Assembly (NCBI RefSeq): GCF_005405585.1
Contig: NZ_BJEQ01000005.1
Span: forward strand, 124,001 to 188,000
Length of the DNA: 64,000 nt
Source of the DNA: Agarivorans sp. Toyoura001
Lineage (GTDB): Bacteria > Pseudomonadota > Gammaproteobacteria > Enterobacterales > Celerinatantimonadaceae
Direction of reading: 5' to 3'
The position numbers were made by a program, and so were the translations under genes. Shown here piece by piece: positions 47,203-57,008 of this stretch. Under the pieces are notes generated by a model that searched no databases, had not been told where the DNA came from, and saw nothing but the letters and a program-made list of their open reading frames with translations. Each line of letters starts with the position of its first letter. The first letter of the stretch is position 1.

Positions 47203-47229
47203 AAAAAAGCAGCTCTTGAGCTGCTTTTA
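47203..47229. terminator. Terminator after ndh
   Basis: AAAAGCAGCT-CTTG-AGCTGCTTTT, an 8-10-bp stem with a T-run on either strand, lies 10 bases from the ndh stop. Confidence 0.88.
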
Positions 47230-47239
47230 ACTAATAAAC

Positions 47240-48535
47240 TTAGTGTAACTTAAGCTTAGGCCTTAATACTTGGTTAATTCGCCCTACTAGCATCATTAAA
47301 CCCGTTTTCATGTAGCCATGTAAGGCGATTTGATGCATCCGATAAAGAGAGATATACATTACTCGTGCAATGCGCCCTTCAATCATCATAGAGCCTTGCA
47401 TAAGGTTGCCCATTAGCGAACCAACTGTTGAGTAACGGCTGAGTGATACCAGTGAACCATGGTCTTTGTATTCAAACTCTTGCAGTGGTTTTTCTTCAAT
47501 TTGGCGCACAATATTTTTAAATACTAAGGTCGCCATTTGATGAGCCGATTGAGCCCGTGGTGGTACAAAACCAGTTTCTCCCATGGCACAACTAGCACAA
47601 TCGCCAATCGCATAAATATTACTATCGCGCGAGGTTTGCAAGGTTGGGCGAACCACTAACTGGTTAATCCGGTTGGTTTCTAAGCCACCGAGTTCTTTCA
47701 TAAAATCAGGGCACTTAATGCCTGCCGCCCACACCATCAAGTCAGCTTTAATCAGTTCACCGTCTTTAGTCGTTAGGCCTTCTTCAGTGGCTTCCGTCAC
47801 CATCGTTTTGGTACGTACGTCCACACCCATTTTCTGTAACTCTGAATGAGCTGAGCTAGATATGCGCACAGGTAATGCCGGGAGAATTTTCTCACCCGCT
47901 TCTACTAAGGTTACCGCTAGGCTTGAATGGCTTAGGTTTGGCACGCCATAAGCACGTAGTTGGTCTAAGGCGTTATGCAGCTCAGCAGAAAGCTCTACGC
48001 CAGTTGCGCCAGCCCCAACAATAGCAACACGTACTTTTTCGCCCTTTTGCGCTTCGTCATTTTGCGAATACTGTAAAAAGCGATTAAGCATGCGGCGGTG
48101 GAATAAATCAGCGCGGCTTGGGTTGTCGAGGAAAATACAATTGTCTTTAACACCTTTGGTATTAAAGTCGTTCGAAACAGAGCCTATGGCCATGATTAGG
48201 TAATCGTAATTTAGCTGGCGCGCCGGAAGAACTTCTTTACCCTCTTCGACCATAGCCTTTAAAGTCACCAATTGATCTTCACGATTTACATCAGCCACTT
48301 CACCAAGTTGAAATTCAAAGCCATGATTAGCAGCATGTGAGCGATAGCTCAAGGCGTCAATGCCTGCATCTAAAGAGCCGGTAGCCACTTCATGTAATAG
48401 CGGCTTCCATAAATGGGTGCGGTTTTTATCTACCAGCACTACGTTAGCTTTTCCGTGTTTACCGAGTTTACGGCCTAAGCGCGTCGCCAGTTCTAAACCA
48501 CCGGCCCCACCACCAACTACAACGATTCTAGTCAT
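47240..48535 (-). CDS. ndh: NADH dehydrogenase II (non-proton-pumping)
   Basis: NDH-2 passes electrons from NADH to quinone without moving protons, at the inner membrane surface. The 431-residue protein has an FAD site [19 protein letters not shown] at the N-terminus and the NADH-binding [21 protein letters not shown] near residue 170. It also has [21 protein letters not shown] and a C-terminal amphipathic, membrane-attaching end ([13 protein letters not shown]). It sits alone, followed by a strong terminator; ycfP and nagZ lie behind, the same neighbourhood as in E. coli. Confidence 0.95.
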   Translation of the reverse strand: MTRIVVVGGGAGGLELATRLGRKLGKHGKANVVLVDKNRTHLWKPLLHEVATGSLDAGIDALSYRSHAANHGFEFQLGEVADVNREDQLVTLKAMVEEGKEVLPARQLNYDYLIMAIGSVSNDFNTKGVKDNCIFLDNPSRADLFHRRMLNRFLQYSQNDEAQKGEKVRVAIVGAGATGVELSAELHNALDQLRAYGVPNLSHSSLAVTLVEAGEKILPALPVRISSSAHSELQKMGVDVRTKTMVTEATEEGLTTKDGELIKADLMVWAAGIKCPDFMKELGGLETNRINQLVVRPTLQTSRDSNIYAIGDCASCAMGETGFVPPRAQSAHQMATLVFKNIVRQIEEKPLQEFEYKDHGSLVSLSRYSTVGSLMGNLMQGSMMIEGRIARVMYISLYRMHQIALHGYMKTGLMMLVGRINQVLRPKLKLH

Positions 48536-48667
48536 GCTTGAATATTTCCTTGTAACAACTTGAAGTGTTTAGCTCTACTACAAAGGCTTTATTTTTGTTA
48601 TGCCTTTAACAACTAGCTAAGGTGGGCTCATTATACGTAACTTGATTAAGATCACAAAAAGCGCCCA

Positions 48668-48698
48668 ATAAAAAAGAGGGATTAATTCCCTCTTTTTA
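48668..48698 (-). terminator. Terminator after ycfP
   Basis: AAAGAGGGA-TTAA-TTCCCTCTTT forms a stem flanked by A-run and T-run; it lies 16 bases past the ycfP stop and can also act on the plus strand. Confidence 0.82.
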
Positions 48699-48713
48699 TG
48701 AAAATTTAAGATT

Positions 48714-49262
48714 CTATAAACTTGGCAGGCGTTTTAAAGACTTTATCAACTGCAGGTGATGGCTGATGTCTTTAAATTTGTGACTTTGTTCTTTGTCCCA
48801 AATAACATCGTAATAGGCTTTAAGCTCTTGCTCAGAATGAGAATTGTCCAACACTTCATCGTTCTCTGAGAGCACCACAGTACAATTACCTTTGTTCTTA
48901 GTTCTAAACTCAGTAACACACTTTGATGCAATATCAATGTACTCTTCTGGGCGTTCAATTCGGTCTTGCATGTTCTTTTCTGGGTGTAAGTTAGGATTGA
49001 AAATCACTGATGGGATCCCGCATAAATAACCAATGCGCTCGCTCCAATAGCCCCCCAAGCCCACACCACAAATCACAACTTCTTCTTCGGCACTTAACAT
49101 GAGCTGTTTATGCACTTCTTTCAGTAAGTGACTCATATCATGCCGCGGATGAATGGTGCTGTAGCTGATCGGCCGCACATCGGGATCTACAAATTGCAAC
49201 TGAAGCACTTTTTCATGGTTACCCGGACTTGTTGAATCGAAGCCGTGTAGATAAATAATCAT
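48714..49262 (-). CDS. ycfP: YcfP/YqiA-type esterase-like protein
   Basis: A 182-residue alpha/beta-hydrolase-like protein that closely tracks E. coli YcfP ([65 protein letters not shown]). The nucleophile-elbow position is GVGLGG with no Ser, as in YcfP, so hydrolase activity is uncertain. Function is unknown. It lies 54 bases from nagZ and is probably co-transcribed with it. Confidence 0.93.
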   Translation of the reverse strand: MIIYLHGFDSTSPGNHEKVLQLQFVDPDVRPISYSTIHPRHDMSHLLKEVHKQLMLSAEEEVVICGVGLGGYWSERIGYLCGIPSVIFNPNLHPEKNMQDRIERPEEYIDIASKCVTEFRTKNKGNCTVVLSENDEVLDNSHSEQELKAYYDVIWDKEQSHKFKDISHHLQLIKSLKRLPSL

Positions 49263-49315
49263 CCTGCAATACCTTCCTTACATTCACACACTAAAACTAA
49301 GTGTATTTATAATTG

Positions 49316-50338
49316 TTACCATTCACTACTCATTTGCACTATTTGTGCAGCACGAGCGGCAATTTCTCGATACTGAGCTTGCGATTCAAGCTCTGACCAA
49401 CTATGCGCAAACGCTTTACCCACTAAGGTTTCGGCATTCGCAACACAGCTTTGATCTAAGCCATCTAATAAACTAATGCTAGCTTCTCTATCATTACAGG
49501 CTAGCAATAAATCACAACCTGCCGCTAAGGCTTGCTGAGCACGATCTATATGATTACCCGCAACTGCAGCGCCCTTCATGCTGAGGTCATCACTAAAAAT
49601 AAGCCCGTTAAACGATAACTCTTTACGTAGTATTTTTTGCAGCCATATCTGCGAGAACCCTGCAGGCTTGTCATCTACGTCACTGTAAATAACATGGGCA
49701 GGCATTACCGCATCGAGTTTGTTCTGAGCAATAAGCGCGGCAAATACTTGCATGTCTTGCTGCTTAATTTCTGCGTATGGGCGCGGATCACGAGCCTCTA
49801 AATGGTGAGTATCCGCTTTTACATTGCCATGGCCAGGAAAGTGTTTACCTGTAGCTTTCATACCGGCTAAGTTCATTCCATCAATAAACGCACTTGCGCA
49901 ACGTATAATCTCGCTAGGACTATTGCTAAAAGCGCGTTGCCCTATTACATCACTAACACCATCAATGTCTAAAACGGGTGCAAAGCTAATATCAATGTCG
50001 CAAGCCCGTAACTCTGCAGCCATTAACCAACCCAGTTGCTTAGCCCAGTCTTGGTGAGAAATATGAAGAGTGTCTGCGCCTTTCGCCATCAAGCCCATCG
50101 CAGGAATAGCTGAAAATTGCTCTCTAAAGCGCTGTACTCGGCCCCCTTCGTGATCAACAGCAATTAATAAGCGCTGTTTACTCGCAGAGCGAATGGTACG
50201 AACTAACTCTAACAACTGAGCCCGATCTTGATAATTGCGGCTAAACAAAATAACGCCAGCCACAAGGGGATGCTGGAGCATCTCGCGCTCCTCAGCGCTC
50301 AGCTCCGTACCGAGTAAATCCAAAAACAGAGGTCCCAT
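49316..50338 (-). CDS. nagZ: Beta-N-acetylhexosaminidase NagZ
   Basis: This cytoplasmic family-3 glycosidase removes N-acetylglucosamine from anhydro-muropeptides during wall recycling and so also influences AmpC induction. The 340-residue protein shows AVDHEGGRVQRFRE, the loop KATGKHFPGHGNVKADTHH (catalytic Asp-His loop), AIMPAHVIYSD-type AVMPAHVIYSDVDDKPA and the nucleophile region LIFSDDLSMKGAAV. It is eight bases from lpoB on the same strand. Confidence 0.96.
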   Translation of the reverse strand: MGPLFLDLLGTELSAEEREMLQHPLVAGVILFSRNYQDRAQLLELVRTIRSASKQRLLIAVDHEGGRVQRFREQFSAIPAMGLMAKGADTLHISHQDWAKQLGWLMAAELRACDIDISFAPVLDIDGVSDVIGQRAFSNSPSEIIRCASAFIDGMNLAGMKATGKHFPGHGNVKADTHHLEARDPRPYAEIKQQDMQVFAALIAQNKLDAVMPAHVIYSDVDDKPAGFSQIWLQKILRKELSFNGLIFSDDLSMKGAAVAGNHIDRAQQALAAGCDLLLACNDREASISLLDGLDQSCVANAETLVGKAFAHSWSELESQAQYREIAARAAQIVQMSSEW

Positions 50339-50345
50339 GTACTAA

Positions 50346-50936
50346 CTACCAACCAAAAGTAGATTTAGTTTCGCCCTTGCGAATTTCAGTTTCGTCAGCC
50401 CATTCAACTAACCCTGTTTTTAAGTCCATTAATCGCATAGTCATTTTGTAATAAACGTCTTTGGTTTTCTTGTTAGTTTTTACAATGCTTGAAAGGTTGC
50501 CATAAAGCATATACTCAGCACCCACTTGCTGACCAAAAGCAATCGCTTTAGATGGGTCAACTAAACCGCCATCGTTCTGAAAATCAAGCTGTTCACGTAC
50601 CGCCGTTACGCGTGTCATATCAACAAAGCGGAACTTGCCCGATTGCAGTAATTTAGTGCTAATTGAATCAGTCACTGACTCGGTATCAATATGCTCAGTA
50701 GTTTTGTTTTTAATGCGTTCAACAAACACAATCGGGCGATTGTTATTGGTAATATCGGTTAGCAGTGGTGACGAAATCATCGAATCTGTCATTTCACCGG
50801 CAATTTTTTGTAAGTCGGTTGAGCCAAAAGCAACATCTACTGTTTCAACTTCCTGCGGGTCGCCATAGCTTACCTGGGTAGAACAACCACTTAAGGTAAG
50901 GGCTAGTACAGATGCAGCGAGTACGAGTTTTTTCAT
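50346..50936 (-). CDS. lpoB: Penicillin-binding protein activator LpoB
   Basis: The 196-residue outer-membrane lipoprotein has a signal peptide with lipobox LSGCS (Cys18). The C-terminal domain contains FRFVDMTRVTAVREQLDFQNDGGLVDPSKAIAFGQQVGAEYMLYGNLSSI, quoted here as RFVDMTRV and GAEYMLYGNL, the LpoB fold. LpoB reaches through the wall to stimulate PBP1b. The order lpoB-nagZ-ycfP links it to peptidoglycan turnover. It is preceded by ycfL. Confidence 0.92.
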   Translation of the reverse strand: MKKLVLAASVLALTLSGCSTQVSYGDPQEVETVDVAFGSTDLQKIAGEMTDSMISSPLLTDITNNNRPIVFVERIKNKTTEHIDTESVTDSISTKLLQSGKFRFVDMTRVTAVREQLDFQNDGGLVDPSKAIAFGQQVGAEYMLYGNLSSIVKTNKKTKDVYYKMTMRLMDLKTGLVEWADETEIRKGETKSTFGW

Positions 50937-50950
50937 GGGATATCTCTCTG

Positions 50951-51343
50951 TTATTTAACTTCTCTAACATAAATTTTGAAATGGCTCGCGATATTTACCA
51001 AGGCAACTGATTGCACTTGAATTTGTTGCTTGCCGTGTAAGCTTAGAGGCGTCCATGCGGTAGTTGCACTATTAATTTGCATGTTGTTACTGTCATACCA
51101 GTAAAAACGATACTGCAAATCTAAGTCACCTTTGAATAAAGATTGTATTGTTGCCACACCGCGCAAGCGGTCCATTCCTTGGTGAGTAGCAGCATCTAGA
51201 ACGGTGAGTTTTCGACCCAAGCTAATATTGTCTACAATTAGCCATTGCTTTCCGTCGGGCTTATCTGAATCTGCCGAAATGCCAGAAGTATCGGTGGTAC
51301 AGCCTACGACAAGCAGTGCGGTTAATAACAGCAAATATTTCAT
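50951..51343 (-). CDS. ycfL: YcfL-type DUF1425 lipoprotein
   Basis: This 130-residue protein starts at ATG 51343 (the frame is open to 51394 but the signal peptide begins here: MKYLLLLTALLVVGC, lipobox VVGC). The mature part has LTVLDAATHQGMDRLRGVATIQSL and LQYRFYWYDSNNMQINS, the DUF1425 pattern. It lies 14 bases upstream of lpoB, as in E. coli, and may work with it; its function is unknown. Confidence 0.86.
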   Translation of the reverse strand: MKYLLLLTALLVVGCTTDTSGISADSDKPDGKQWLIVDNISLGRKLTVLDAATHQGMDRLRGVATIQSLFKGDLDLQYRFYWYDSNNMQINSATTAWTPLSLHGKQQIQVQSVALVNIASHFKIYVREVK

Positions 51344-51356
51344 AGCTTTACCCTCT

Positions 51357-52751
51357 TTATAAATTAAATATTTGAGCTGGAGAGCCCAAATCATTAGTCA
51401 GTATTAAGGTTACTCTACCAGCAGTTATATTAATTGCTGCTTGGTTTTGCAACAAGCCTTCAAATTCTAGAGTATGTTCGCCAGCAGGCAGAGGCTTAAT
51501 CGCCACTTGCGCCAAGGCTGGTAAGGTTTGCCAATTGCGTGTATCAGCCCGTTCAGACGCAATGTTGTACACATTCACCAACGCGTTTGCCCAGTTTTCA
51601 TCGTCATCTGCTTTATCTTTATTCACTTCACGACGAAATTGATCTTTGGTTATCACACGTAAAATTTGCCGCAGTAATATTGCGGGTAGATCTTGTTGTA
51701 ACTGCTTAGCTGCTAGCTCATCAAACTGCACTAAGCGCTCACTGGAGAATCGTTCGTTACCCACTTTCATCCATTGCGGTATAGCTATTTGCGCATTCCC
51801 TGAAATAACGGGTAGCGCAACTGTGTAGGTTTCCCAACGATTATGATTATATAGGGGTAAAGTAAAGCGAGCCTCTTGGCGCGCTGCCACAATTGATTGT
51901 TCGTGCAACAAAACCAATAACCCTTCCTGCTTGGTTAAGGCTTTAGGTTTGGCTGGTGTGTATTCTTGGTAATCGCTCATGGCTAGCTTGTGGCCCAAGC
52001 GAGCGACCTCTGCTTGCAAATAACCATTGTTTGGCGCTAGTGCTAGCGCTTTGCGGTAATCAATGTAAGCATCATCTTCTTGCCCTGCGGCCAAATATAA
52101 AGCGGCTGATAGCGTAAAGCTCAAGCCGTTTTGAAAGGCGTTCGCTAAGGCTTTGTCTTGAGTTTTTAGCTGCGGGTAATCCGTCATTAGTTCGTCATAT
52201 TGCGACTTGTAATCACGCAGTTGCTCTTCTAAGGTCACTGGCACTTCTTGCATAGCTTGCTGTTGAATCAACCCGGCGCGGCGGATTTCAATCAAGGCAG
52301 ACTCCAAACCATCGCTGTGCAAGTAATTGATGGCTTGATAATGATGTAACATCACTTGCTCGTAAACCGGCACATGATACTCAATAAAGTTGTCGTTGGT
52401 TGCTAAGGCTGAAACATTTTGTAAGCCGGTAGATAACCGATACTCCGCTTGGCGCGACAGCCAAGTAAGCTGCTCATCAACGTGGGTAAAATGAGCCTGA
52501 CTGCCAGAAAAGTCACCCGCTAGATAAGATAAGCGGCCTTTTTCCAACTGCTTAAGATAGTAGTTATTATCGCTTTTACTGCCTTCAGAAATAAGGTCCG
52601 AGGCTAACTCGAACTGCCCAGACCCCATTTGATAACGACTAGCATTAAGTTGCTCGTCGTAACTCACAAAAAGATCACTAAAAACTGCGGTACTACAACC
52701 AACCAGCAATAAGCTGGTAAAAAAAGCGAAAGCGATAGCTTGTTTGTTCAT
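51357..52751 (-). CDS. Conserved TPR-containing lipoprotein (COG3014 type)
   Basis: The 464-residue product starts at ATG 52751: MNKQAIAFAFFTSLLLVGC, a lipoprotein signal. The mature part is a helical array (SRYQMGSGQFELASDLI, SDGLESALIEIRRAGLIQQQAMQE, AGQEDDAYIDYRKALALAPNNGYLQAEVARL) with TPR-like pairs. The C-terminal third is beta-rich (EHTLEFEGLLQNQAAINITAGRVTLIL). This type stands before the ycfL-lpoB genes in many gammaproteobacteria; the function is not established. It ends 13 bases before ycfL. The open frame continues to 52817 but without a ribosome site or signal context. Confidence 0.8.
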   Translation of the reverse strand: MNKQAIAFAFFTSLLLVGCSTAVFSDLFVSYDEQLNASRYQMGSGQFELASDLISEGSKSDNNYYLKQLEKGRLSYLAGDFSGSQAHFTHVDEQLTWLSRQAEYRLSTGLQNVSALATNDNFIEYHVPVYEQVMLHHYQAINYLHSDGLESALIEIRRAGLIQQQAMQEVPVTLEEQLRDYKSQYDELMTDYPQLKTQDKALANAFQNGLSFTLSAALYLAAGQEDDAYIDYRKALALAPNNGYLQAEVARLGHKLAMSDYQEYTPAKPKALTKQEGLLVLLHEQSIVAARQEARFTLPLYNHNRWETYTVALPVISGNAQIAIPQWMKVGNERFSSERLVQFDELAAKQLQQDLPAILLRQILRVITKDQFRREVNKDKADDDENWANALVNVYNIASERADTRNWQTLPALAQVAIKPLPAGEHTLEFEGLLQNQAAINITAGRVTLILTNDLGSPAQIFNL

Positions 52752-53129
52752 CTTGCTATAGAACGCAGTGTTACGAGTATGTAAAACGCGCCACTTGATG
52801 GGCGATGAATCAGCCATTAATGCGTTCCAAAAACCAGATGTTCGGGAGAAGTCTATTTATAAACTATTTTACGAGCTAGACCTAATCTAGCGCGAAGTAT
52901 TTCTACAAATTGCTTGTGATTGTTCTATATTTGTACAATTTATTTTGCTTTATATTTTAAAAGGTAAAGTCTTTGTTAAGTTGGCCGCTATTATCAGTAT
53001 AAAAGGGCTTCCAGCGTCTAGAGTTGTGATCTCTTGCATAGTAAGAATAGCCAACTAAAGGCATACTTTTTACTAAATAAAATAATATAAAAACTATAAA
53101 TAGCTAACAGATCGGTTGGTCGAGGAATT
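52752..53129. other. Divergent promoter region upstream of the chemoreceptor
   Basis: About 380 bases, very A/T-rich in the right half. It holds the promoters of the COG3014-type lipoprotein operon (minus) and of the chemoreceptor (plus), whose ribosome site GAGGA lies just before ATG 53130. I could not identify a sigma-28 promoter or other motif with confidence, and no other gene is seen. Confidence 0.45.
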
Positions 53130-55166
53130 ATGAAAAAAAAGTCACTAAACGTAGCCTCATCGCTCCAATTTTTTAAAAACATTTCTATTGTTCATCGGGT
53201 AAACATCGGATTTGGTTTTTTGGTTCTAATGATGGTGTTAACTAATGTATTGTCACTCCAAACAGGCAGCCAGTTTAACCAACAACTTGATGTAGTGACC
53301 GAAGAAGCTACACCTTTGGTTATTCAAAGTAGTGAGTTTGCCGTTGATTTGCTGACCGCAGACAAATACTTTAAAGATGCATTAACCTCTGCTGATACTA
53401 AGGTTATCAAAGCAAGCAGCGAGTCGTTTGAGCAAAGTGAATTAGTGTTCATTTCATCTTTAGGCACCCTGCGCTCGATGGCCGAAGGCAACGCTGAATT
53501 AGAAGCTCGTTTAGACACGCTAAACAGCCTAGATCAGAACTACTTTCAAGTTGCTAAACAAGTAATGGATGACAACTTAAATTACTTGTCGGAACTGAAA
53601 TCAGTAAAGCGTAGCTCCAACCAACTCACGGTAATGTTGCCACAGCTCAAAAAGAACCTGTCAGACAAAGTGGTAGAGCTAAACGATGACTACATTCGTT
53701 GGGCAGCCGAAAGCTTTCTGAATGCAATGGCGGTAATTGAGCTAAACACTTTGGAAGGTTTAAACACTGTAGAGTCTAAAAAAATTGCAGTGATTTTGAA
53801 GCGAAATAACAAGCTTATAAAAAACTTCATGAGCGCCACCTCTGATTTAGAAGACGAAATTCCAGAGTTGCGCAACGATATGGGTCACCAAATTGACCAG
53901 TTTGTAAAAGACTCAACCAAAGATGATGGCGTACTTGCCAACCATTTAGAAGTCGCCAAAGTTAAAGAAGCCATCTCACTACGAGTAGCTGATACTGCAG
54001 TGCAAATTACCGATGCCATTAGCCAGCTTTCAGCGATCAATGATATTGCAAATGCTCAAGTCGATATGGCGGCGTCTAATGCAAATAAGATGCTTGAATC
54101 AAGCCGTATTCAGCTAATAACTGCGATGATTATTGCCATTCCTTTAGCGTTACTCGTTGCTTGGAACGTGGCGGGTTCAATCAAACAACCGCTTAATCAG
54201 TTGCTTAAAACGCTTAAGGCAGCTGCAGCGGGAGACATGACGGAAACGGTAAACTACCAAAGTACTAATGAGTTTGGCCAACTTGCAGATTCAGCCAACA
54301 GTATGATGGAGCAGATGCGCTCGGTGCTAAATGACATAAGCCAAGCGGCAGAAAGCCTGTCGAATGTATCTCAGGGTAACTCCACGACCCTAAATACCGC
54401 TAAAGAAGAGCTAAATAATCAACGTCAAGAAACGGCCTCTGTTGCCGCCGCCATGACCGAGATGGAACAATCGGTAAGAGAAGTAGCCAAGAGCGCGAAC
54501 ATTACTTTGGAAAAAGTAATGGAAGTGGAAGAGGCCTCTAACTCTGGTCGTCAGATCATGAGCAATAACATCACGACTACCCATCAACTGTCTGAAAAAC
54601 TGGGGCATAGTAGCTCAGTAATCGGCGAAGTAGATAGCATGAGCAATAGCATTGGTTCTATCTTAGATGTGATTCGCGGTATCGCAGACCAAACCAACCT
54701 ACTTGCATTAAACGCTGCCATTGAAGCCGCACGTGCGGGTGAGCAAGGTAGAGGTTTTGCGGTTGTTGCCGACGAAGTAAGAGTGCTGGCACAAAAAACC
54801 ACTAACTCAACAACAGAGATTCAATCAATGATTGAAAACCTGCAGAAAAGTGCCCAACGTGCAGTATCGGTAATGTCTGAATGTTCATCAGAAATGCAGG
54901 CCAGCATCTCACAATCATCAGATGCCAACGGCGCAATGGAAGAAATTCAGGGAATTATTACCCAAATTTCGGATATGAGTAGCCAAATTGCCGCAGCAGC
55001 AGAACAGCAGCAAGCCACTGGCGCGGAAATATCGAATAACTTAAATCGCATTTCCGATATTAGTGACGAAAACTACCAAAGCATTGAAATTGTCACCAGC
55101 ACCAGTGAAGAACTGGGTGGGCTGGCACAACAACAAGACTCATTGGTAAAACGTTTTACCTTGTAA
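53130..55166 (+). CDS. Methyl-accepting chemotaxis protein
   Basis: A 678-residue receptor with a first membrane helix at about 30-48 ([18 protein letters not shown]) and a periplasmic helical sensor to about 330. The second helix is at about 331-349 ([20 protein letters not shown]), with HAMP to about 405 ([24 protein letters not shown]). The cytoplasmic coiled coil has the conserved tip [35 protein letters not shown], quoted as [20 protein letters not shown]. The ligand is unknown; the sensor has no PAS or Cache signature that I recognise. It is a single gene with its own terminator, and no flagellar or che genes are nearby. Confidence 0.95.
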   Translation: MKKKSLNVASSLQFFKNISIVHRVNIGFGFLVLMMVLTNVLSLQTGSQFNQQLDVVTEEATPLVIQSSEFAVDLLTADKYFKDALTSADTKVIKASSESFEQSELVFISSLGTLRSMAEGNAELEARLDTLNSLDQNYFQVAKQVMDDNLNYLSELKSVKRSSNQLTVMLPQLKKNLSDKVVELNDDYIRWAAESFLNAMAVIELNTLEGLNTVESKKIAVILKRNNKLIKNFMSATSDLEDEIPELRNDMGHQIDQFVKDSTKDDGVLANHLEVAKVKEAISLRVADTAVQITDAISQLSAINDIANAQVDMAASNANKMLESSRIQLITAMIIAIPLALLVAWNVAGSIKQPLNQLLKTLKAAAAGDMTETVNYQSTNEFGQLADSANSMMEQMRSVLNDISQAAESLSNVSQGNSTTLNTAKEELNNQRQETASVAAAMTEMEQSVREVAKSANITLEKVMEVEEASNSGRQIMSNNITTTHQLSEKLGHSSSVIGEVDSMSNSIGSILDVIRGIADQTNLLALNAAIEAARAGEQGRGFAVVADEVRVLAQKTTNSTTEIQSMIENLQKSAQRAVSVMSECSSEMQASISQSSDANGAMEEIQGIITQISDMSSQIAAAAEQQQATGAEISNNLNRISDISDENYQSIEIVTSTSEELGGLAQQQDSLVKRFTL

Positions 55167-55180
55167 ACAATGAGCTAACA

Positions 55181-55212
55181 CTAAAAAGGCTCCTAACTAG
55201 GAGCCTTTTTTT
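55181..55212 (+). terminator. Terminator after the chemoreceptor gene
   Basis: AAAAAGGCTCCTA-ACTA-GGAGCCTTTTTTT has a G+C-rich stem with a long T-run, and lies 14 bases after the stop; it is shared with the convergent PTPS-like gene. Confidence 0.92.
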
Positions 55213-56083
55213 ATCGATAAACTTCTGAAATTGCGCCTTTACCTACGCCTTCGTAAGCAATCACTTTTAACGTATGCCCATCCATCGCTTTAGATAAGGT
55301 TTGCGCAATATAAGCGGCTAAGTTCTCTACCGTTGTCTCACAGGGCAAAATATCGGTTTCTTGCTTAGGCACCACTAACTCAAAAAAGCCCTGGGGGGAT
55401 TGGTAGGCAAAGGCGTAATGCTGCTGCCATTCCTGTCGCTGATAAAAACTAATATCATTTGCTGATATCTCATCATTGGCGCTACCGAGATAGATGTTAC
55501 GCCATTTCATTGCCCAGCTAGTGGCTAGGTCTACATCACCCTCTGCATCCACTAAAATTTCTATCGTCGAGCGGTGACCATGAGCAATTCGCTGACAATT
55601 ACCATCGTGTTTCTTCAATCCGTGACTGTAGTGGTAGTACGGTCCGTCGATCGCTTCATGACGCAAGTTAATGCTTATATCTTGTATATTGCTGGGTAAT
55701 TGTTCGAGCACCACTGCTTTAACGTAAGCCGTTAAGGCTTCGTTGCTCACTTCAACCGCGTCAATAAATGTGTAGGCTTCATCGGGGCAGCGTAAGTGAA
55801 TGCTTTTACCATGTGGACGTTGGAAGTCTAATTGCGTGTAGCCTTCGCTGTTGCTTACCTTACACAATGGAGAGCGACGAGGAACCAATAGTTTATGGTC
55901 CACTTTATCGTCGATTAACCGTTTAATCAGTTTTTTAACCTGGCCAAAATCAAGCAGCATATCCATATCATTTAGCGATCCGCCCAATTCAATATCCACT
56001 AACCAACTTTCCCCCACTAAACCTCGGTCTGGACATAAGTAGGTTGAGTCAATCACTGTTAAGTCTTTTACAAATAGTTTCAT
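55211..56083 (-). CDS. Two-domain 6-pyruvoyl-tetrahydropterin synthase/QueD-like protein
   Basis: The 290-residue protein is about twice the length of QueD and looks like two T-fold repeats. The N-terminal half keeps the substrate-side elements LLDFGQVKKLI (Asp45) and VDHKLL (His63), but the expected zinc His positions read STYLCPDRG and GESW. The C-terminal half has the zinc-type elements YHYSHG, CQRIAHGHRSTIEI (Cys163, His168, His170), the ETTVENLAAYIAQTL segment and YEGVGKGA. The active site would therefore be assembled from both repeats, or one has lost activity. A role in queuosine or pterin metabolism is inferred. It is single and unlinked to other que genes. Confidence 0.75.
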   Translation of the reverse strand: MKLFVKDLTVIDSTYLCPDRGLVGESWLVDIELGGSLNDMDMLLDFGQVKKLIKRLIDDKVDHKLLVPRRSPLCKVSNSEGYTQLDFQRPHGKSIHLRCPDEAYTFIDAVEVSNEALTAYVKAVVLEQLPSNIQDISINLRHEAIDGPYYHYSHGLKKHDGNCQRIAHGHRSTIEILVDAEGDVDLATSWAMKWRNIYLGSANDEISANDISFYQRQEWQQHYAFAYQSPQGFFELVVPKQETDILPCETTVENLAAYIAQTLSKAMDGHTLKVIAYEGVGKGAISEVYR

Positions 56084-56230
56084 ATTGCAGTCCGTTATCG
56101 CTAATGCGGCACATTATAGCCACAACGGCACCATTTAGGCAGTTGCTTCTCAATCTCAACAAGCGGAAAAACCAAAATTCAACTAACTGTGATAAGGTTT
56201 AACCATGTTGAATAATCACTAGATAACGCC

Positions 56231-56926
56231 GTGGACCCGATAGCGCCTGAGTTACTCAATGAGTTTAATGCCCTTCCCTGCCAAACCGAAGTGCACTTGC
56301 AGATCCCTACCCCAACTAACCCTTTGCGCTTACGTAGTCGCTTGATTGGTATTGAACCAGGTATGTGCGTGATTCTATCTAGAGGCATGGACCAACAATG
56401 GGAAGCGGCTAGAGACTTAATTCGCGAAGGTCAATCTATTGTGGTGAGAATCGTTAATGAAGGCGATCCAAACGCTACTATTTTTGCTTACCGCGGCTCA
56501 ATTTCAAAGTTAATGAGCAGTGTAGGACGCTGGGTGGTATTAGATTATCCCCGTAATATCCAAAAAATTAGTTTGCGACAACATAGCCGTTTACCGGTGT
56601 CGCTACCCTGTAGAATGCAAAGTGAAAGCGACAGCAATGAATCTTTTAAAGGCTTACTCAAAGACTTATCGCTAAATGGTGGTGGCTTTATAAGCGCTCC
56701 AATACCATTACCCCTAACAAAACGAAGCTTTAATTTACACCTGCCTATAGATGAATATAAAACATTAAGCATAAAGGCAAGTATTTGTAACCAACACTTA
56801 GAACAACGATCCCCTGAACGGGTTCATTACGGGCTGAGCTTTGATGCAGATGAGTCGGTAAAACAAAAATTTATTCAAACGGCCCTGCTAGAGATTGTTC
56901 AACGCGAAAACAAAACCCCAAATTAA
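56231..56926 (+). CDS. YcgR-like PilZ protein
   Basis: The 231-residue protein has an N-terminal YcgR-N-like domain (to about 105) followed by a PilZ domain with the c-di-GMP motif RQHSR at 116-120 and DLSLNGGGF at 145-153. It is therefore a likely c-di-GMP receptor, which in the family commonly affects flagellar motors or surface attachment. It is encoded next to the chemoreceptor locus, separated only by the PTPS-like gene. The start is GTG 56231 and no strong ribosome site is seen. A plausible partner is not in the window. Confidence 0.85.
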   Translation: MDPIAPELLNEFNALPCQTEVHLQIPTPTNPLRLRSRLIGIEPGMCVILSRGMDQQWEAARDLIREGQSIVVRIVNEGDPNATIFAYRGSISKLMSSVGRWVVLDYPRNIQKISLRQHSRLPVSLPCRMQSESDSNESFKGLLKDLSLNGGGFISAPIPLPLTKRSFNLHLPIDEYKTLSIKASICNQHLEQRSPERVHYGLSFDADESVKQKFIQTALLEIVQRENKTPN

Positions 56927-56963
56927 ATCTTATTCTTTTCCCCAGAGCTAAGTTTATTTTAAG

Positions 56964-56990
56964 CAAAAAAAAGCGACCCGAAGGTCGCTT
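56964..56990 (-). terminator. Terminator after malK
   Basis: AAGCGACC-CGAA-GGTCGCTT has an 8-bp stem; on the minus strand it is followed by eight T, 18 bases past the malK stop. On the plus strand it also follows the PilZ gene. Confidence 0.9.
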
Positions 56991-57008
56991 TGAATTAACG
57001 GTCAACTT

